Shown here: positions 26,645-35,786 of the stretch, in pieces
How positions within the stretch are numbered: position 1 is the first letter of the stretch
Layout of the letters: every line of letters starts with the position of its first letter
Assembly (NCBI GenBank): GCA_045638145.1
Contig: JAZUAU010000015.1
Span: 62,001-126,000, forward strand
Length of the DNA stretch: 64,000 nucleotides
Source: SFWF01 sp045638145
GTDB lineage: Bacteria > Bacillota > Clostridia > Oscillospirales > Acutalibacteraceae
Direction of reading: 5' to 3'
The notes under the pieces: generated by a model
The model's database searches: none
Seen by the model: only the letters and a program-made list of their open reading frames with translations
What the model was told of the DNA's origin: nothing
Position numbers and translations under genes: made by a program

Positions 26645-27583
26645 CTAGTCGTATTCAGTGTCTACTCTGATTTTGCCGTCTTCTACATAAAAAGTAATAT
26701 CGCCGTCTATATCGGTTCTAAAAACTAAAGCATCCGTGCTTTTAAAATTCTTAACGGCGTCTGAATGGGGATGTCCGTAACTATTTAGCTCACCGCAAGA
26801 GATAGCAACGTAGTCGGGTGTTATAAACTGCAAAAAGTTGAGGTGGTTTGAATATTTGCTTCCGTGATGGGCAGCTTTGTAAACGTCGCAATCGAGGTTT
26901 ATGCCGTCTTCCATCATACGCTTTTCAACTGTACTATTGGCGTCGCCTGTAAATAAGAATTTCTTCCCCTCAATTTCAGCCATTACAATAACACTTCTCT
27001 CGTTAGTGTCTGCCTCGTCAGTATAGTGCGCAATTATTGTAAGGGTAAAATCTCCAATATAAATATTGGTGCCCGTAATTGCTTCATAAACTGCTGCATC
27101 GGATTTAGAGAGCGCCTTGTCTACCTCATCAAGTGCTTTTGAATCCTCTTCAAAGCGTTTCGGAAGAATAACATTATCAACATCCATCTTCTCAAGCACG
27201 GTATCTGCGCCGCCGATATGGTCCGAATCGTAATGGGTAATTATCATACAGTCAAGCCGTTTAATTCCGTAGCTTCGAAGAGAGCCCATTAAATCGGCAC
27301 CATCATCAACATTGTCGCCAAAATCAATCATAGCGCTCATACCGTTACTGTAGAGCAAGATGCTGTCGCCCTGACCTACATCGATAACACGGACATAATC
27401 AGCATCCGAGTCCTTCGACTTAATGCCGAATAAATCTGCCCAAGTGGGAATTCTTGTATCCTTTGAAAAGGATATAAGCAAAACTATAAAGGTTAAGAGA
27501 GAAACGAGCAGGGCAAGAAGCCGTATATAATCCTTACGATTTAGTTTTCTCACTCGTCCTCGCCCGCCTGTCTTTCCATCCAT
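26645..27583 (-). CDS. ComEC/Rec2-like metallo-beta-lactamase-fold hydrolase, membrane anchored
   Basis: 312 residues with one N-terminal membrane helix (LLALLVSLLTFIVLLISF) and an extracellular metallo-beta-lactamase domain: VIDVGQGDSILL, MIDFGDN, ITHYDSDHIGG (metal ligands), FTGDANS and AAHHGSKYSN. This matches the stand-alone ComEC C-terminal domain family, possibly a nuclease or nucleotidase. The start is uncertain: the ATG at 27583 overlaps ftsK by 34 bases, while a GTG at 27553 overlaps the ftsK stop as GTGA; both lack a strong ribosome site. Translation is probably coupled to ftsK. Confidence 0.85.
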   Translation of the reverse strand: MDGKTGGRGRVRKLNRKDYIRLLALLVSLLTFIVLLISFSKDTRIPTWADLFGIKSKDSDADYVRVIDVGQGDSILLYSNGMSAMIDFGDNVDDGADLMGSLRSYGIKRLDCMIITHYDSDHIGGADTVLEKMDVDNVILPKRFEEDSKALDEVDKALSKSDAAVYEAITGTNIYIGDFTLTIIAHYTDEADTNERSVIVMAEIEGKKFLFTGDANSTVEKRMMEDGINLDCDVYKAAHHGSKYSNHLNFLQFITPDYVAISCGELNSYGHPHSDAVKNFKSTDALVFRTDIDGDITFYVEDGKIRVDTEYD

Positions 27584-29943
27584 TGTTCTCGGGTAATAAG
27601 AACAGCGCGCGGCTTTGCACCCTCGTATCCGCCGATAATACCTCTTGCTTCCATATCGTCCATAAGTCTTGCGGCTCTTGCATAACCGAGCTTTAGCTTT
27701 CTCTGAAGCATAGAGGTTGATGCCTGACCCATTTCAATAACGACCTCTACAGCCGCGCCGAACATAGAATCAACGTCATCACCGCCATCGTCGTCATCGG
27801 CTGCGGCGGCGCGGTCCTTTTTGCTCATAGTAGCCTGACGGTCAATCTCCTGCATAATCTCTTCATCATAATTGGCAGAGTGATCTGCCTTAACAAATTC
27901 AACAACCTTCTCTACCTCGTCATCGCTGACAAAACAGCCTTGAATTCTATGAGGCTTAATAGCACCTGCGGGATTAAAGAGCATATCGCCCTTACCGAGA
28001 AGCTTTTCAGCACCCGAAGAATCAAGTATTGTTCGGCTATCAATCTGGCTCGACACAAGGAATGCAATTCTAGTCGGAATATTGGCCTTAATAACACCAG
28101 TTACAACGTCTACAGAGGGACGCTGGGTTGCGATAATAAGGTGCATACCTGCTGCTCTTGCCTTTGCAGCAATACGGTTAATAGAATCTTCAACTTCCTT
28201 CGGTGCGGTCATCATAAGATCGGCAAGCTCGTCAATAATAATAACAATTCTAGGAAGCCTCTTCATTTCCTCATTCTGCTCGGCAACCTTGTTGTATCCG
28301 TCAATATCGCGAACATTGCTTGCCGCAAACATTCTGTAACGATTTTCCATTTCGCTTACTGCCCAACCGAGTGTGCCTGCAGCCTTTCTCGGGTCGGTAA
28401 CAACGGGCACGAGAAGGTGGGGTATTCCGTTATAAACAGCAAGCTCAACAACCTTCGGGTCAATCATAATAAGCTTAACCTCATCTGGTGTTGCCTTGTA
28501 CAGAATGCTCATAATAATGGTATTAATGCAAACCGATTTACCTGAACCTGTTGAGCCGGCTATAAGCCCGTGAGGCATCTTATGGATGTCAGTAACTATT
28601 GCATTACCTGCTATATCCTTACCGAGTGCAACGGTAAGCTTGCTCTTAGATCCTGTAAATGCCTGCGACTCGATAACATCTCTTGCCCTGACAACCTTGC
28701 CCGTTCTGTTTGGGATTTCAATACCAACGGCAGCCTTTCCTGGAATAGGTGCTTCAATTCTAACACCCTCTGCCGCGAGGTTAAGAGCAATATCATCAGA
28801 AAGATTTGTAATCTTGCTAATCTTAACGCCTGCGCTTGGCTGAAGCTCGTATCTTGTTACTGTAGGACCACGGGAAATATCAACAATCTTTGTTTCAACA
28901 CCAAAGCTACGAAGGGTTTCAACAAGTCTTTCTGCGGTACTTTCCATTTCAGCCTCGATTGAACCAACGTTTGAAAACTCGTCTTTTTTAAGAAGGTCAA
29001 TAGGCGGGAAATGATAGCCATCACTCGTCATTGCAATATTCTGAACCTCAGGTTCTGCGGAAACCTCAGTTTTAGGCTCAGCGGACTTGCGCGGCTTTCT
29101 CGATTCCTTTTTAGCTGCATCAAGCGCTTCGTTTACAGAAACGCTTCTGCCCTCTCTTATATCCTCGAAATCGATAACACCCTCGTCATCAACAATGGGT
29201 GCAGATTCTTCTTTTCCTGTATATGTATCAATAACTCTTTGGGACATATCCTCAGGAGAAATCTGTTCCCTTTTATTTTTCTCGTGCTTTCCTATAGGAA
29301 CGTCGATATCGTTAACTGAGATTTTCTTTTTATCAATTTGCTCCTGGAAGGTTTCATCAATAGATCGCTCAAAACCGACAAATGGCTTTGAAACCGATTT
29401 GAAGAGCGTAACAATGCTAAGACCCGTCATAAACATAACAAGGATAAGAATTAAAATACAAACGGTAATTCCCGCGCCCACTACGCCGAATGCCGAATAG
29501 ATAGGTTGTCCGATGAGCGCACCGAAATATCCTGCGCTTTTAAGTACTACGCCCTCTTTATAAGCAAGGTCAAGATGGGCACCGAGAGCGGCATCCTTTA
29601 TGTGAAGATTCGGTATAAATATGTCAACAGCTCCACCTATAAGAAGAACGAGTATTGCAACCTCGATAACCTTTGTAAGTACCCTGCCCTCAAGCTTTTC
29701 AACCGAGTAAAGGAAGGACAATGCAATAAGATAAATTGGCACAAGATATGTAAGAACACCGAAAAGACCAAAGAGGAAATCTCGGATATCCTTCCATACG
29801 TTTTCGCCTGGAATAAGTACAACTGCAAGCAAGAAAAGGGACACGCCGAACATAACGACAGAAATCGCCTGTCTGCGTCCCTGCTTATTGCTTACATGAG
29901 TAGCTTTTGCTTTGCTTTTTGAACCGCCCTTTTTAGTTGCCAT
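27550..29943 (-). CDS. ftsK: DNA translocase FtsK/SpoIIIE
   Basis: 797 residues. A basic N-terminus and four membrane helices (about residues 25-180) are followed by a linker rich in charged residues and the motor domain, with Walker A GSTGSGKS at 463-470, the Walker B region IVIIIDELADLMM, and ATQRPSVDVVTG. The winged-helix gamma domain that reads DNA polarity is at about 730-795 (ASTSMLQRKLKLGYARAARL, MEARGIIGGYEGAKPR). It pumps chromosome ends out of closing septa, or into the spore if the organism sporulates. The next gene upstream is tepA, the same neighbourhood I recall from Bacillus (tepA-spoIIIE). Confidence 0.97.
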   Translation of the reverse strand: MATKKGGSKSKAKATHVSNKQGRRQAISVVMFGVSLFLLAVVLIPGENVWKDIRDFLFGLFGVLTYLVPIYLIALSFLYSVEKLEGRVLTKVIEVAILVLLIGGAVDIFIPNLHIKDAALGAHLDLAYKEGVVLKSAGYFGALIGQPIYSAFGVVGAGITVCILILILVMFMTGLSIVTLFKSVSKPFVGFERSIDETFQEQIDKKKISVNDIDVPIGKHEKNKREQISPEDMSQRVIDTYTGKEESAPIVDDEGVIDFEDIREGRSVSVNEALDAAKKESRKPRKSAEPKTEVSAEPEVQNIAMTSDGYHFPPIDLLKKDEFSNVGSIEAEMESTAERLVETLRSFGVETKIVDISRGPTVTRYELQPSAGVKISKITNLSDDIALNLAAEGVRIEAPIPGKAAVGIEIPNRTGKVVRARDVIESQAFTGSKSKLTVALGKDIAGNAIVTDIHKMPHGLIAGSTGSGKSVCINTIIMSILYKATPDEVKLIMIDPKVVELAVYNGIPHLLVPVVTDPRKAAGTLGWAVSEMENRYRMFAASNVRDIDGYNKVAEQNEEMKRLPRIVIIIDELADLMMTAPKEVEDSINRIAAKARAAGMHLIIATQRPSVDVVTGVIKANIPTRIAFLVSSQIDSRTILDSSGAEKLLGKGDMLFNPAGAIKPHRIQGCFVSDDEVEKVVEFVKADHSANYDEEIMQEIDRQATMSKKDRAAAADDDDGGDDVDSMFGAAVEVVIEMGQASTSMLQRKLKLGYARAARLMDDMEARGIIGGYEGAKPRAVLITREQWMERQAGEDE

Positions 29944-29954
29944 AATTACAACTC

Positions 29955-30653
29955 CTAATTCATATTGCTATTATTCTCAATCATATTGTAAAGACATTCT
30001 ATTGCGTCACTTAGACTTCCGACAGAATCTATGAGTCCTTCTTCAACAGCGCGTTTTCCGTCAAGCACGGTACCTACGTCGGTTACCATCTCTCCAATAT
30101 TCATCATAAGTTCGTTAAAACGCTCTTTGCTTATCTTTGAATTGGTTGAAACAAAGGTTGTTATTCTGTCCTGCATCTTTTCAAAATGGCGAAGCATTTG
30201 CGGCACACCGAGAACAAGCCCCGTCATTCTCACAGGATGAACCGTCATAGTAGCACTTGGTACAATAAAAGACTTCTTTGCCGAAACGCTTAGCGGTACT
30301 CCGATAGAATGTCCACCACCAAGAACTAAGGACACAGTCGGTTTTTTCATTCCCGAAATAAGCTCTGCGATAGCAAGTCCTGCTTCAACATCGCCGCCCA
30401 CAGTATTGAGAATTATTAAAAGACCTTCAATCTCTCGGTTTTCCTCGACCTCTACAAGCTGCGGAATTACGTGCTCGTACTTTGTGGTTTTGTTTTGATT
30501 AGAGGACAAAATATGCCCCTCAATCTCACCTACAACGGTAAGACAATGAATAGTGTGCCTACCGCCCGTGCTGGTAACCGAGCCAAAATCCTTTAACTGT
30601 TCGGATATCTCTTCGTTTTCTTCGCCGTTTTTTAAATTATCGTTATCGTTCAT
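29955..30653 (-). CDS. tepA: ClpP-like protease TepA (YmfB)
   Basis: 232 residues from the ATG at 30653, which has GGAGG six bases upstream; a TTG six codons earlier overlaps the ribosome site. The ClpP/crotonase-type fold shows NTVGGDVEAGLAIAELI, LGGGHSIGVPL with catalytic Ser116, and MTVHPVRMTG with His139. TepA-type proteins are shorter in N-terminus than ClpP and lack its ATPase-docking role; in Bacillus TepA was linked to protein export and spore germination. It ends 12 bases before ftsK. Confidence 0.88.
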   Translation of the reverse strand: MNDNDNLKNGEENEEISEQLKDFGSVTSTGGRHTIHCLTVVGEIEGHILSSNQNKTTKYEHVIPQLVEVEENREIEGLLIILNTVGGDVEAGLAIAELISGMKKPTVSLVLGGGHSIGVPLSVSAKKSFIVPSATMTVHPVRMTGLVLGVPQMLRHFEKMQDRITTFVSTNSKISKERFNELMMNIGEMVTDVGTVLDGKRAVEEGLIDSVGSLSDAIECLYNMIENNSNMN

Positions 30654-30718
30654 TTTTATTCCTCCTAACAAGTATATTGTTAGAAGAAATGTTCAAAACA
30701 TTCAATAATATCTATTTT

Positions 30719-30747
30719 ATTATACTATTATAATTCTATTATTGCAA
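30719..30747 (-). promoter_or_regulatory. Promoter of the tepA-ftsK operon
   Basis: TTGCAA (30747-30742), 17 bases, TATAAT (30724-30719) on the minus strand. Confidence 0.6.
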
Positions 30748-30793
30748 GTAAAAAAACTAAAGCGCTCGGGATAATTCCAAGCGCCTCGGTTTT
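30748..30793 (-). terminator. Terminator of the ctsR-mcsA-mcsB-clpC operon
   Basis: Minus strand GCGCTTGG, loop AATTAT, CCCGAGCGC, followed by TTTAGTTTTTTT; it begins at the clpC stop codon and its T-run abuts the tepA -35 box. Confidence 0.75.
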
Positions 30794-33224
30794 ATTCTAT
30801 CATATATTTGTCGTCCTTATAAACAACCGTTATTTTAGAGCCTTTTTTAATCCGTTCATCAAGCAGATATTCGCTAATCATATCCTCAACATTACTCTGG
30901 ATTGCGCGTTTAAGAGGACGGGCACCGTAAACAGGGTCAAAGCCGGCCTTAGCAACAGCCTTAATAACACTTTCGTCGAATGTTGCCTCAATCTCAAGAG
31001 ATGCAAGGCGGGTTGCAAGGTTTGAAAGAAGCTTTTCGGCAATCTTTTCAATTTCTTCTGAGCCAAGCTTATGGAACACTATAATATCGTCAAGTCTGTT
31101 TAAAAACTCGGGTCTGAATTCTTTTTTAAGCTCTGCAGTTACAAGCTGTTTGATTTCGTTTTGGTCCTTTTCAGTGGTGCCACCGTCGCCAAAACCTAGA
31201 GAGGTTTTCTTCTCGGTAATAAGGCGCGCACCGATATTTGAGGTCATAATTATAACCGCATTTTTAAAGTTTACGGTACGACCCTGAGCATCGGTTAAAA
31301 TGCCATCGTCAAGTATCTGTAGCAGTATATTGAAAACGTCGGGATGAGCCTTTTCAATCTCATCGAAAAGCACTACAGAATAAGGGTTTCTTCTAACCTT
31401 TTCAGTTAACTGACCGCCCTCTTCAAATCCTACGTAGCCTGGGGGTGAGCCGATAAGACGGGATACGGTATGCTTTTCCATATACTCCGACATATCAAGT
31501 CTAATCATCGACTTTTCATCGCCGAACATTGCTTCACTAAGTGCCTTGCAAAGCTCAGTTTTGCCAACACCCGTAGGACCTAAGAAGATAAACGAGCCGA
31601 TAGGTCTGTTTGGGTCTTTTAGTCCCGTTCTACCGCGTCTAATTGCCTTTGAAACGGCAGTTACAGCTTCGTTTTGTCCTATAATTCTTTCATGCAGTAC
31701 CGATTCCATATTGAGCAGTCGATCACTTTCCTGACGGGTAAGGCTTGCAACGGGCACTCCCGTCCAACCCGATACTATTTCGGCTATATGCTCCTCGTCA
31801 ACCGTTCCCGATTCCTTTGCAGAATGGGTCGCTTTTTCGCTTTCGAGCTCTGCGCGAAGCTCCTTTTCCTTATCACGAAGTCTTGCCGCCTCTTCAAAAT
31901 CTTGCTTTGAAATCGCCTTATCCTTTTCATCGGATATTTCCTTTATACGCGACTCAATCTCCTTAATATCGCTTGGAAGCTCAGAGACCTTTATACGAAG
32001 GCGCGAGCCTGCCTCGTCGATAAGATCAATTGCCTTATCGGGCAAAAACCTGTCGGTAATATAGCGGGCAGAAAGCTTTACCGCACTCTCAACCGCTCTG
32101 TCGGTAATCTTCACCCTGTGATGCTCTTCGTATTTGTTCTTAATACCGTTTAGAATAAGAATTGCATCCTCTATGCTCGGTTCATCAACCGTTACAGGCT
32201 GAAATCTTCTCTCCAATGCAGCATCCTTTTCAATATTTTTTCTGTACTCGGAAATAGTAGTTGCACCGATAAGCTGTAACTCTCCACGAGCAAGCGCAGG
32301 CTTTAAGATATTTGCGGCGTCGGTAGCACCCTCTGCCGAGCCTGCACCTATAAGGTTATGCACCTCGTCTATAAAGAGAATAACGTCGTCACGCTCTGCA
32401 ACCTCGTCAATTACAGCCTTTATACGTTCTTCAAAATCTCCGCGGTATTTAGTACCCGCAACCATTCCCGTGAGGTCAAGGGAAATAATCCTTTTCGACT
32501 TTAAAATCTCGGGAATTTCTCCTGACGCAATCTTTAATGCAAGACCCTCTGCAATAGCCGTTTTGCCGACGCCCGGCTCGCCGATAAGACAAGCATTATT
32601 TTTTGTTCTTCTACAAAGAATCTGAATTAGCCTCTCGATTTCCCCGCTTCTGCCGATTACGGGGTCTATATTGCCCTCCTCTGCTTCTGCAGTTAAATCT
32701 CTGCCGAACTTTTCAAGGGTGGATTTATTATCGTTTTTCTTTTTCTTCTTTTCGGCAGGCTTTGAGGCTTTCATATTATTCTCTGCAAGACCTGCCGCAT
32801 CGAGTGTATCGAGTGCAAGCTCCGACACGTTAACACCAAGCTCGTGCAAAAAGCGGATTGCATAATTATCAGATTCGCTTAAAATCCCCATTAAAATATG
32901 CTCTGTACCGACCTTTTCCACGTTGTCGTTTTTAACGTTTGCAATAGCACTTTCAAGAACTCTTTTTGCTCTCGGGGTAAAGTCATCGGGTGTAAGCTCA
33001 CTCTTGTTTCCAACCCCTACTGTGTCCTCTATTAAATCCGATATTTTATCGGAGGTTACGCCTTTTTTATTCAGAATAAGGCAAGCTACTGAGTCTTCCG
33101 CTTTAAGAAGACCGAGGAGTAAATGCTCACTACCAATATAGGTGTGACCAAAATGCTCTGCAGAGGCTATAGCCTCATTGAGGGCAAAATTTGCCTTTTC
33201 TGTAAATCCGTTAAACGAATACAT
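30792..33224 (-). CDS. clpC: ATP-dependent Clp protease ATPase ClpC
   Basis: 810 residues, the usual ClpC length. Two N-domain repeats (residues 1-145), a first AAA+ domain with GEPGVGKT (215-222), a UVR-containing middle region that binds adaptors such as MecA (EEAARLRDKEKELRAELE), and a second AAA+ domain with GPTGVGKT. The VNFKNAVIIMTSNIGA and GFDPVYGARPLKRAI segments are diagnostic. It unfolds substrates, including McsB-phosphorylated proteins, for ClpP. It is the last gene of the CtsR-controlled operon; a mecA-like adaptor lies at 49705. Confidence 0.97.
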   Translation of the reverse strand: MYSFNGFTEKANFALNEAIASAEHFGHTYIGSEHLLLGLLKAEDSVACLILNKKGVTSDKISDLIEDTVGVGNKSELTPDDFTPRAKRVLESAIANVKNDNVEKVGTEHILMGILSESDNYAIRFLHELGVNVSELALDTLDAAGLAENNMKASKPAEKKKKKNDNKSTLEKFGRDLTAEAEEGNIDPVIGRSGEIERLIQILCRRTKNNACLIGEPGVGKTAIAEGLALKIASGEIPEILKSKRIISLDLTGMVAGTKYRGDFEERIKAVIDEVAERDDVILFIDEVHNLIGAGSAEGATDAANILKPALARGELQLIGATTISEYRKNIEKDAALERRFQPVTVDEPSIEDAILILNGIKNKYEEHHRVKITDRAVESAVKLSARYITDRFLPDKAIDLIDEAGSRLRIKVSELPSDIKEIESRIKEISDEKDKAISKQDFEEAARLRDKEKELRAELESEKATHSAKESGTVDEEHIAEIVSGWTGVPVASLTRQESDRLLNMESVLHERIIGQNEAVTAVSKAIRRGRTGLKDPNRPIGSFIFLGPTGVGKTELCKALSEAMFGDEKSMIRLDMSEYMEKHTVSRLIGSPPGYVGFEEGGQLTEKVRRNPYSVVLFDEIEKAHPDVFNILLQILDDGILTDAQGRTVNFKNAVIIMTSNIGARLITEKKTSLGFGDGGTTEKDQNEIKQLVTAELKKEFRPEFLNRLDDIIVFHKLGSEEIEKIAEKLLSNLATRLASLEIEATFDESVIKAVAKAGFDPVYGARPLKRAIQSNVEDMISEYLLDERIKKGSKITVVYKDDKYMIE

Positions 33225-33259
33225 GAAATCACCTGCTTTATTAAAATTTGACCATTCGG

Positions 33260-34264
33260 TCAGCCTATATATTTTCTAATCATTTCAGCGCGCGCTTCGT
33301 CCCTTTCGTTCGGGCTCATTTCGCCGTACTTTGACTGTATCATACCCGCACCGGAGAGTATCAGAAGCTCAAGTGGGTTTACTTTTTCTATCTTCAGTAT
33401 ACCCATATCTTTACCGAGTTTAATCTTTGAAGCAATCTGCATAAACTCTTCCGAGCTCATACGTCTTGCATACTGTGCTATGCCAAACGCACGGTAGATG
33501 ACATCCTCTAAATTAAGCCTGTCTACGCCTTTACGAGCGTTTTCTTCTCTCTCGGCAATCTGTCCCGTTATAACCTTTAGATTGTCTGTAGCGCTTTTTT
33601 CACTAATACCAAGAGTTATCTGATTAGATATCTGATAAAGAGATGCCTTTGATTTGCTTCCTTCGCCGTACATGCCTCTGACAGTAAAGCCTATTTTGCT
33701 AATTGCATCGGCAACCGAATTTATATCATTTGATTTCTCTGTGAGGGGTAAATGGAGCATTACCGAAGCGCGAAGACCCGTGCCTATATTGGTGGGACAT
33801 TCGGTTAAATAACCCAATTCTGAATCATATGCAAAGTTCAGTCTTTCTCCAAGAGCAGTATCTATTTTATCTGCAAGTGAATAAACCTCGTCCAGTGACA
33901 TTCCACCCTTTAAAACTTGAATTCTGAGATGGTCCTCCTCGCCTATCATAATACTAATGCTCTCATCAAAAGAGAGTGCAATTGCCCTGCCCTTGCGATT
34001 CTGGGCAAATTCGATACTTATAATATGTCTTTCCACCATTGCCCTTATTTCGTTTTCGGGTACGCTGTCCATCTCTATAAACTTCAAACCGAGCTCTAAT
34101 TCTGCAGAAGTTTCGTCCACAACCTTTCGAACTCGCTCTGTGAGTTCCTTCATCATATCAGAGGTCATTTGTCTTGGGAATGGCAGGTCTGAAAGATTTC
34201 TGGCAAGTCTAACCCTTGAACTTACAACGATACCGTCTGTGTCGTTTGCATACCAATAAGACAT
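33260..34264 (-). CDS. mcsB: Protein arginine kinase McsB
   Basis: 334 residues. SSRVRLARNLSDLPFP and CPTNIGTGLRASVMLHLP are conserved phosphagen-kinase signatures adapted to protein arginine phosphorylation. It phosphorylates arginine residues on CtsR and on damaged proteins, marking them for ClpCP. The ATG lies within the mcsA stop region (coordinates touch at 34264), so the two are translationally coupled. Confidence 0.96.
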   Translation of the reverse strand: MSYWYANDTDGIVVSSRVRLARNLSDLPFPRQMTSDMMKELTERVRKVVDETSAELELGLKFIEMDSVPENEIRAMVERHIISIEFAQNRKGRAIALSFDESISIMIGEEDHLRIQVLKGGMSLDEVYSLADKIDTALGERLNFAYDSELGYLTECPTNIGTGLRASVMLHLPLTEKSNDINSVADAISKIGFTVRGMYGEGSKSKASLYQISNQITLGISEKSATDNLKVITGQIAEREENARKGVDRLNLEDVIYRAFGIAQYARRMSSEEFMQIASKIKLGKDMGILKIEKVNPLELLILSGAGMIQSKYGEMSPNERDEARAEMIRKYIG

Positions 34265-34752
34265 TATTTCTCCTCCTCTTTTCTTATTCTATCTCGAATT
34301 ACGGCAGCTTCCTCATAATTTTCAGCAGCAACAAGCTCGGCAAGCTTTGCTTTAAGGGTTGCAACATTGTTCTCATCATTAACTACTACAAGCTTCTTTG
34401 TACCAGGAATCTTACCGTTGTGCTTTGTGCTGCCGTGAATCCTCTTAAGGTATGGCATAAGCTCGCCTTTAAACTCCTTATAGCAGTTTGAGCAGCCAAC
34501 CTTTCCACTTTCAGCAATGCCCGAAAATGACATTCCGCAACAGCTACAGCTTTTCTCGGGAATCTTACTTCCCGTCTTCATAGTCTGACCGAGCATAGAT
34601 GCAAGCATATTTGAAATAGAACCTTTTGAAAAGCCTGTATAGCCTTCCTTTGCGGCACAATATCCGCAAAGATTCAGTTCGGAAACAATTCCGTTAATAA
34701 CAGTTTTAATATGGGTTGTTGCGGTGTTCTGACCGCACTTTTGACACAGCAT
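34264..34752 (-). CDS. mcsA: McsA, activator of McsB
   Basis: 162 residues with four CxxC-type zinc-binding pairs (CQKCGQ, CGYCAA, CSCCG, CSNCY) and a C-terminal UVR motif (AENYEEAAVIRDRIRK). It binds and activates McsB. Second gene of the operon, 12 bases after ctsR. Confidence 0.95.
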   Translation of the reverse strand: MLCQKCGQNTATTHIKTVINGIVSELNLCGYCAAKEGYTGFSKGSISNMLASMLGQTMKTGSKIPEKSCSCCGMSFSGIAESGKVGCSNCYKEFKGELMPYLKRIHGSTKHNGKIPGTKKLVVVNDENNVATLKAKLAELVAAENYEEAAVIRDRIRKEEEK

Positions 34753-34764
34753 ATCCGTTACCTC

Positions 34765-35217
34765 CTATATCTGAGTTAAAAGCATTTGCTTTATGGCAGA
34801 CGCTCTGTAAAATTCTCTAAATTCCTGTGGAATTACCGCAAGCGAAGCGTTAGAAAGTGCCGCCGACATAAGTCTTGCAGCATTTTCTCCAATAAGTCCG
34901 CTTTGCAGACAGTTTTCAACTATTACTCTCGCTTCCATGGGGTCAAGACACGCACCTATTGAATTAACAATGTGCATTATAGCAGATGAACGACTAAGCT
35001 TGATTCGAGAAATGCGAACATATCCCCCTCCACCTCTTCTGCTTTCGATAATATAACCCTGCTCGGGGGTGAAACGCGAAGATATTACGTAATTTATCTG
35101 GCTTGGAGCACAACCGACAATGGATGCCAACTCGTTTCTTTGGATTTCCGCAATGTTGTCCTCCGACTCCTCAAGCATTTCCAAAATCCTCTTGGTAATT
35201 ATATCGCTCATTCTCAT
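34765..35217 (-). CDS. ctsR: Heat-shock repressor CtsR
   Basis: 150 residues. An N-terminal helix-turn-helix (RNELASIVGCAPSQINYVIS) is followed by the winged tip RRGGGGYVRI, the glycine-rich thermosensor loop whose arginine contacts DNA and is a McsB target. The C-terminal half (DPMEARVIVENCL) mediates dimerisation. It represses its own operon through boxes at 35248-35302. Confidence 0.96.
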   Translation of the reverse strand: MRMSDIITKRILEMLEESEDNIAEIQRNELASIVGCAPSQINYVISSRFTPEQGYIIESRRGGGGYVRISRIKLSRSSAIMHIVNSIGACLDPMEARVIVENCLQSGLIGENAARLMSAALSNASLAVIPQEFREFYRASAIKQMLLTQI

Positions 35218-35247
35218 AATTTATCACACCTTTAAATTTTACAAAAG

Positions 35248-35302
35248 TTTGACTTTTGCTGACCTTTGATTTTATTATACACGAAAGTCAGGGAAAGTCA
35301 AT
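35248..35302 (-). promoter_or_regulatory. ctsR promoter with two CtsR operator boxes
   Basis: The promoter is TTGACT (35301-35296), 16 bases, TATAAT (35279-35274). Downstream, over the expected transcript start, minus-strand GGTCAGCAAAAGTCAAA (35264-35248) fits the CtsR consensus of two RGTCAAA heptads three bases apart. A second, weaker copy on the opposite strand, AGTCAGGGAAAGTCAAT (35286-35302), overlaps the -35 box. Confidence 0.8.
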
Positions 35303-35379
35303 AATTTTTTATATTTTTTGTGACAACAGATATATTTTCAGCATAGTATAAACTGTAAAGAAGAAAGGGGGTTAACTGA

Positions 35380-35517
35380 ATGTGTAACGGAAATTTCGGC
35401 GGTAACTGCTCTTGGATTCTTATCATAATCCTTCTCCTTCTCTGCTGCGGCGGCAACGGTCTTGCAGCTAACAACGGTTGCGGTTGCGGATGCAACGATA
35501 ACTGCGGCTGCTGCTAA
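35380..35517 (+). CDS. 45-residue Gly/Cys-rich small protein
   Basis: ATG with AAAGGGGG ten bases upstream. The product starts MCNGNFGGNCSW, has one hydrophobic segment ILIIILLLLCC and ends in a tail of alternating Gly, Asn and Cys (GCGCGCNDNCGCC); 10 of 45 residues are cysteine. A strong terminator follows, so it is a stand-alone gene. It may be a membrane-attached or metal- or disulfide-rich peptide, possibly a coat or structural component; the function is unknown. Confidence 0.75.
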   Translation: MCNGNFGGNCSWILIIILLLLCCGGNGLAANNGCGCGCNDNCGCC

Positions 35518-35525
35518 TATGCGGC

Positions 35526-35561
35526 AAAAAACACCGTCTGTCTAAGTCAGACGGTGTTTTT
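35526..35561 (+). terminator. Terminator of the small Cys-rich gene
   Basis: AAACACCGTCTG, loop of 7, CAGACGGTGTTT, then TTTATTT. Confidence 0.92.
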
Positions 35562-35734
35562 ATTTAATGCAAAATGCAAAGCTCAAAGTGCAAAATTACG
35601 GTGTCCTGCGGACGATATAATTACGATACGAGAACAATATATATTGCGTTTAATAATCGAGGAGCATTTGTCAGAATGTTTTACCCTTATTACAAAGCAT
35701 TTTATATACTCCGAACGGAGAAAAAAGGGCTAAT
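35562..35734. repeat. Non-coding stretch with small palindromes
   Basis: No gene. Tandem ATGCAAA-like words (35566-35593) lead into GTCCTGCGGAC (35603-35613), a mini-hairpin of the same style as those at 22978 and 25890, and TCCGAACGGA lies near 35710. It looks like a dispersed intergenic element rather than coding DNA. Confidence 0.35.
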
Positions 35735-35763
35735 AAAAAGGCTTGCCTAAGCAAGCCTTTTTT
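35735..35763. terminator. Bidirectional terminator after ftsZ
   Basis: AAAAAGGCTTGC, loop CTAA, GCAAGCCTTTTTT; it ends the long dcw transcript on the minus strand and could also stop + strand transcripts. Confidence 0.88.
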
Positions 35764-35786
35764 ATGTTCAGTATTAATTTTACCAA

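Noticed and set aside
30792..33224. ClpB or ClpE instead of ClpC
   Set aside because: No long coiled-coil middle domain (ClpB) and no N-terminal zinc finger (ClpE); operon context with ctsR, mcsA and mcsB fits ClpC.
33225..33262. Additional CtsR box between mcsB and clpC (TGACCGAATGGTCAAA)
   Set aside because: Only one heptad fits, the other half is inverted and overlaps the mcsB stop codon; no promoter accompanies it.
35298..35495. Minus-strand 65-codon frame opposite the small Cys-rich gene
   Set aside because: It is the antisense of the well-supported 45-residue gene and of the ctsR promoter region, with no ribosome site.
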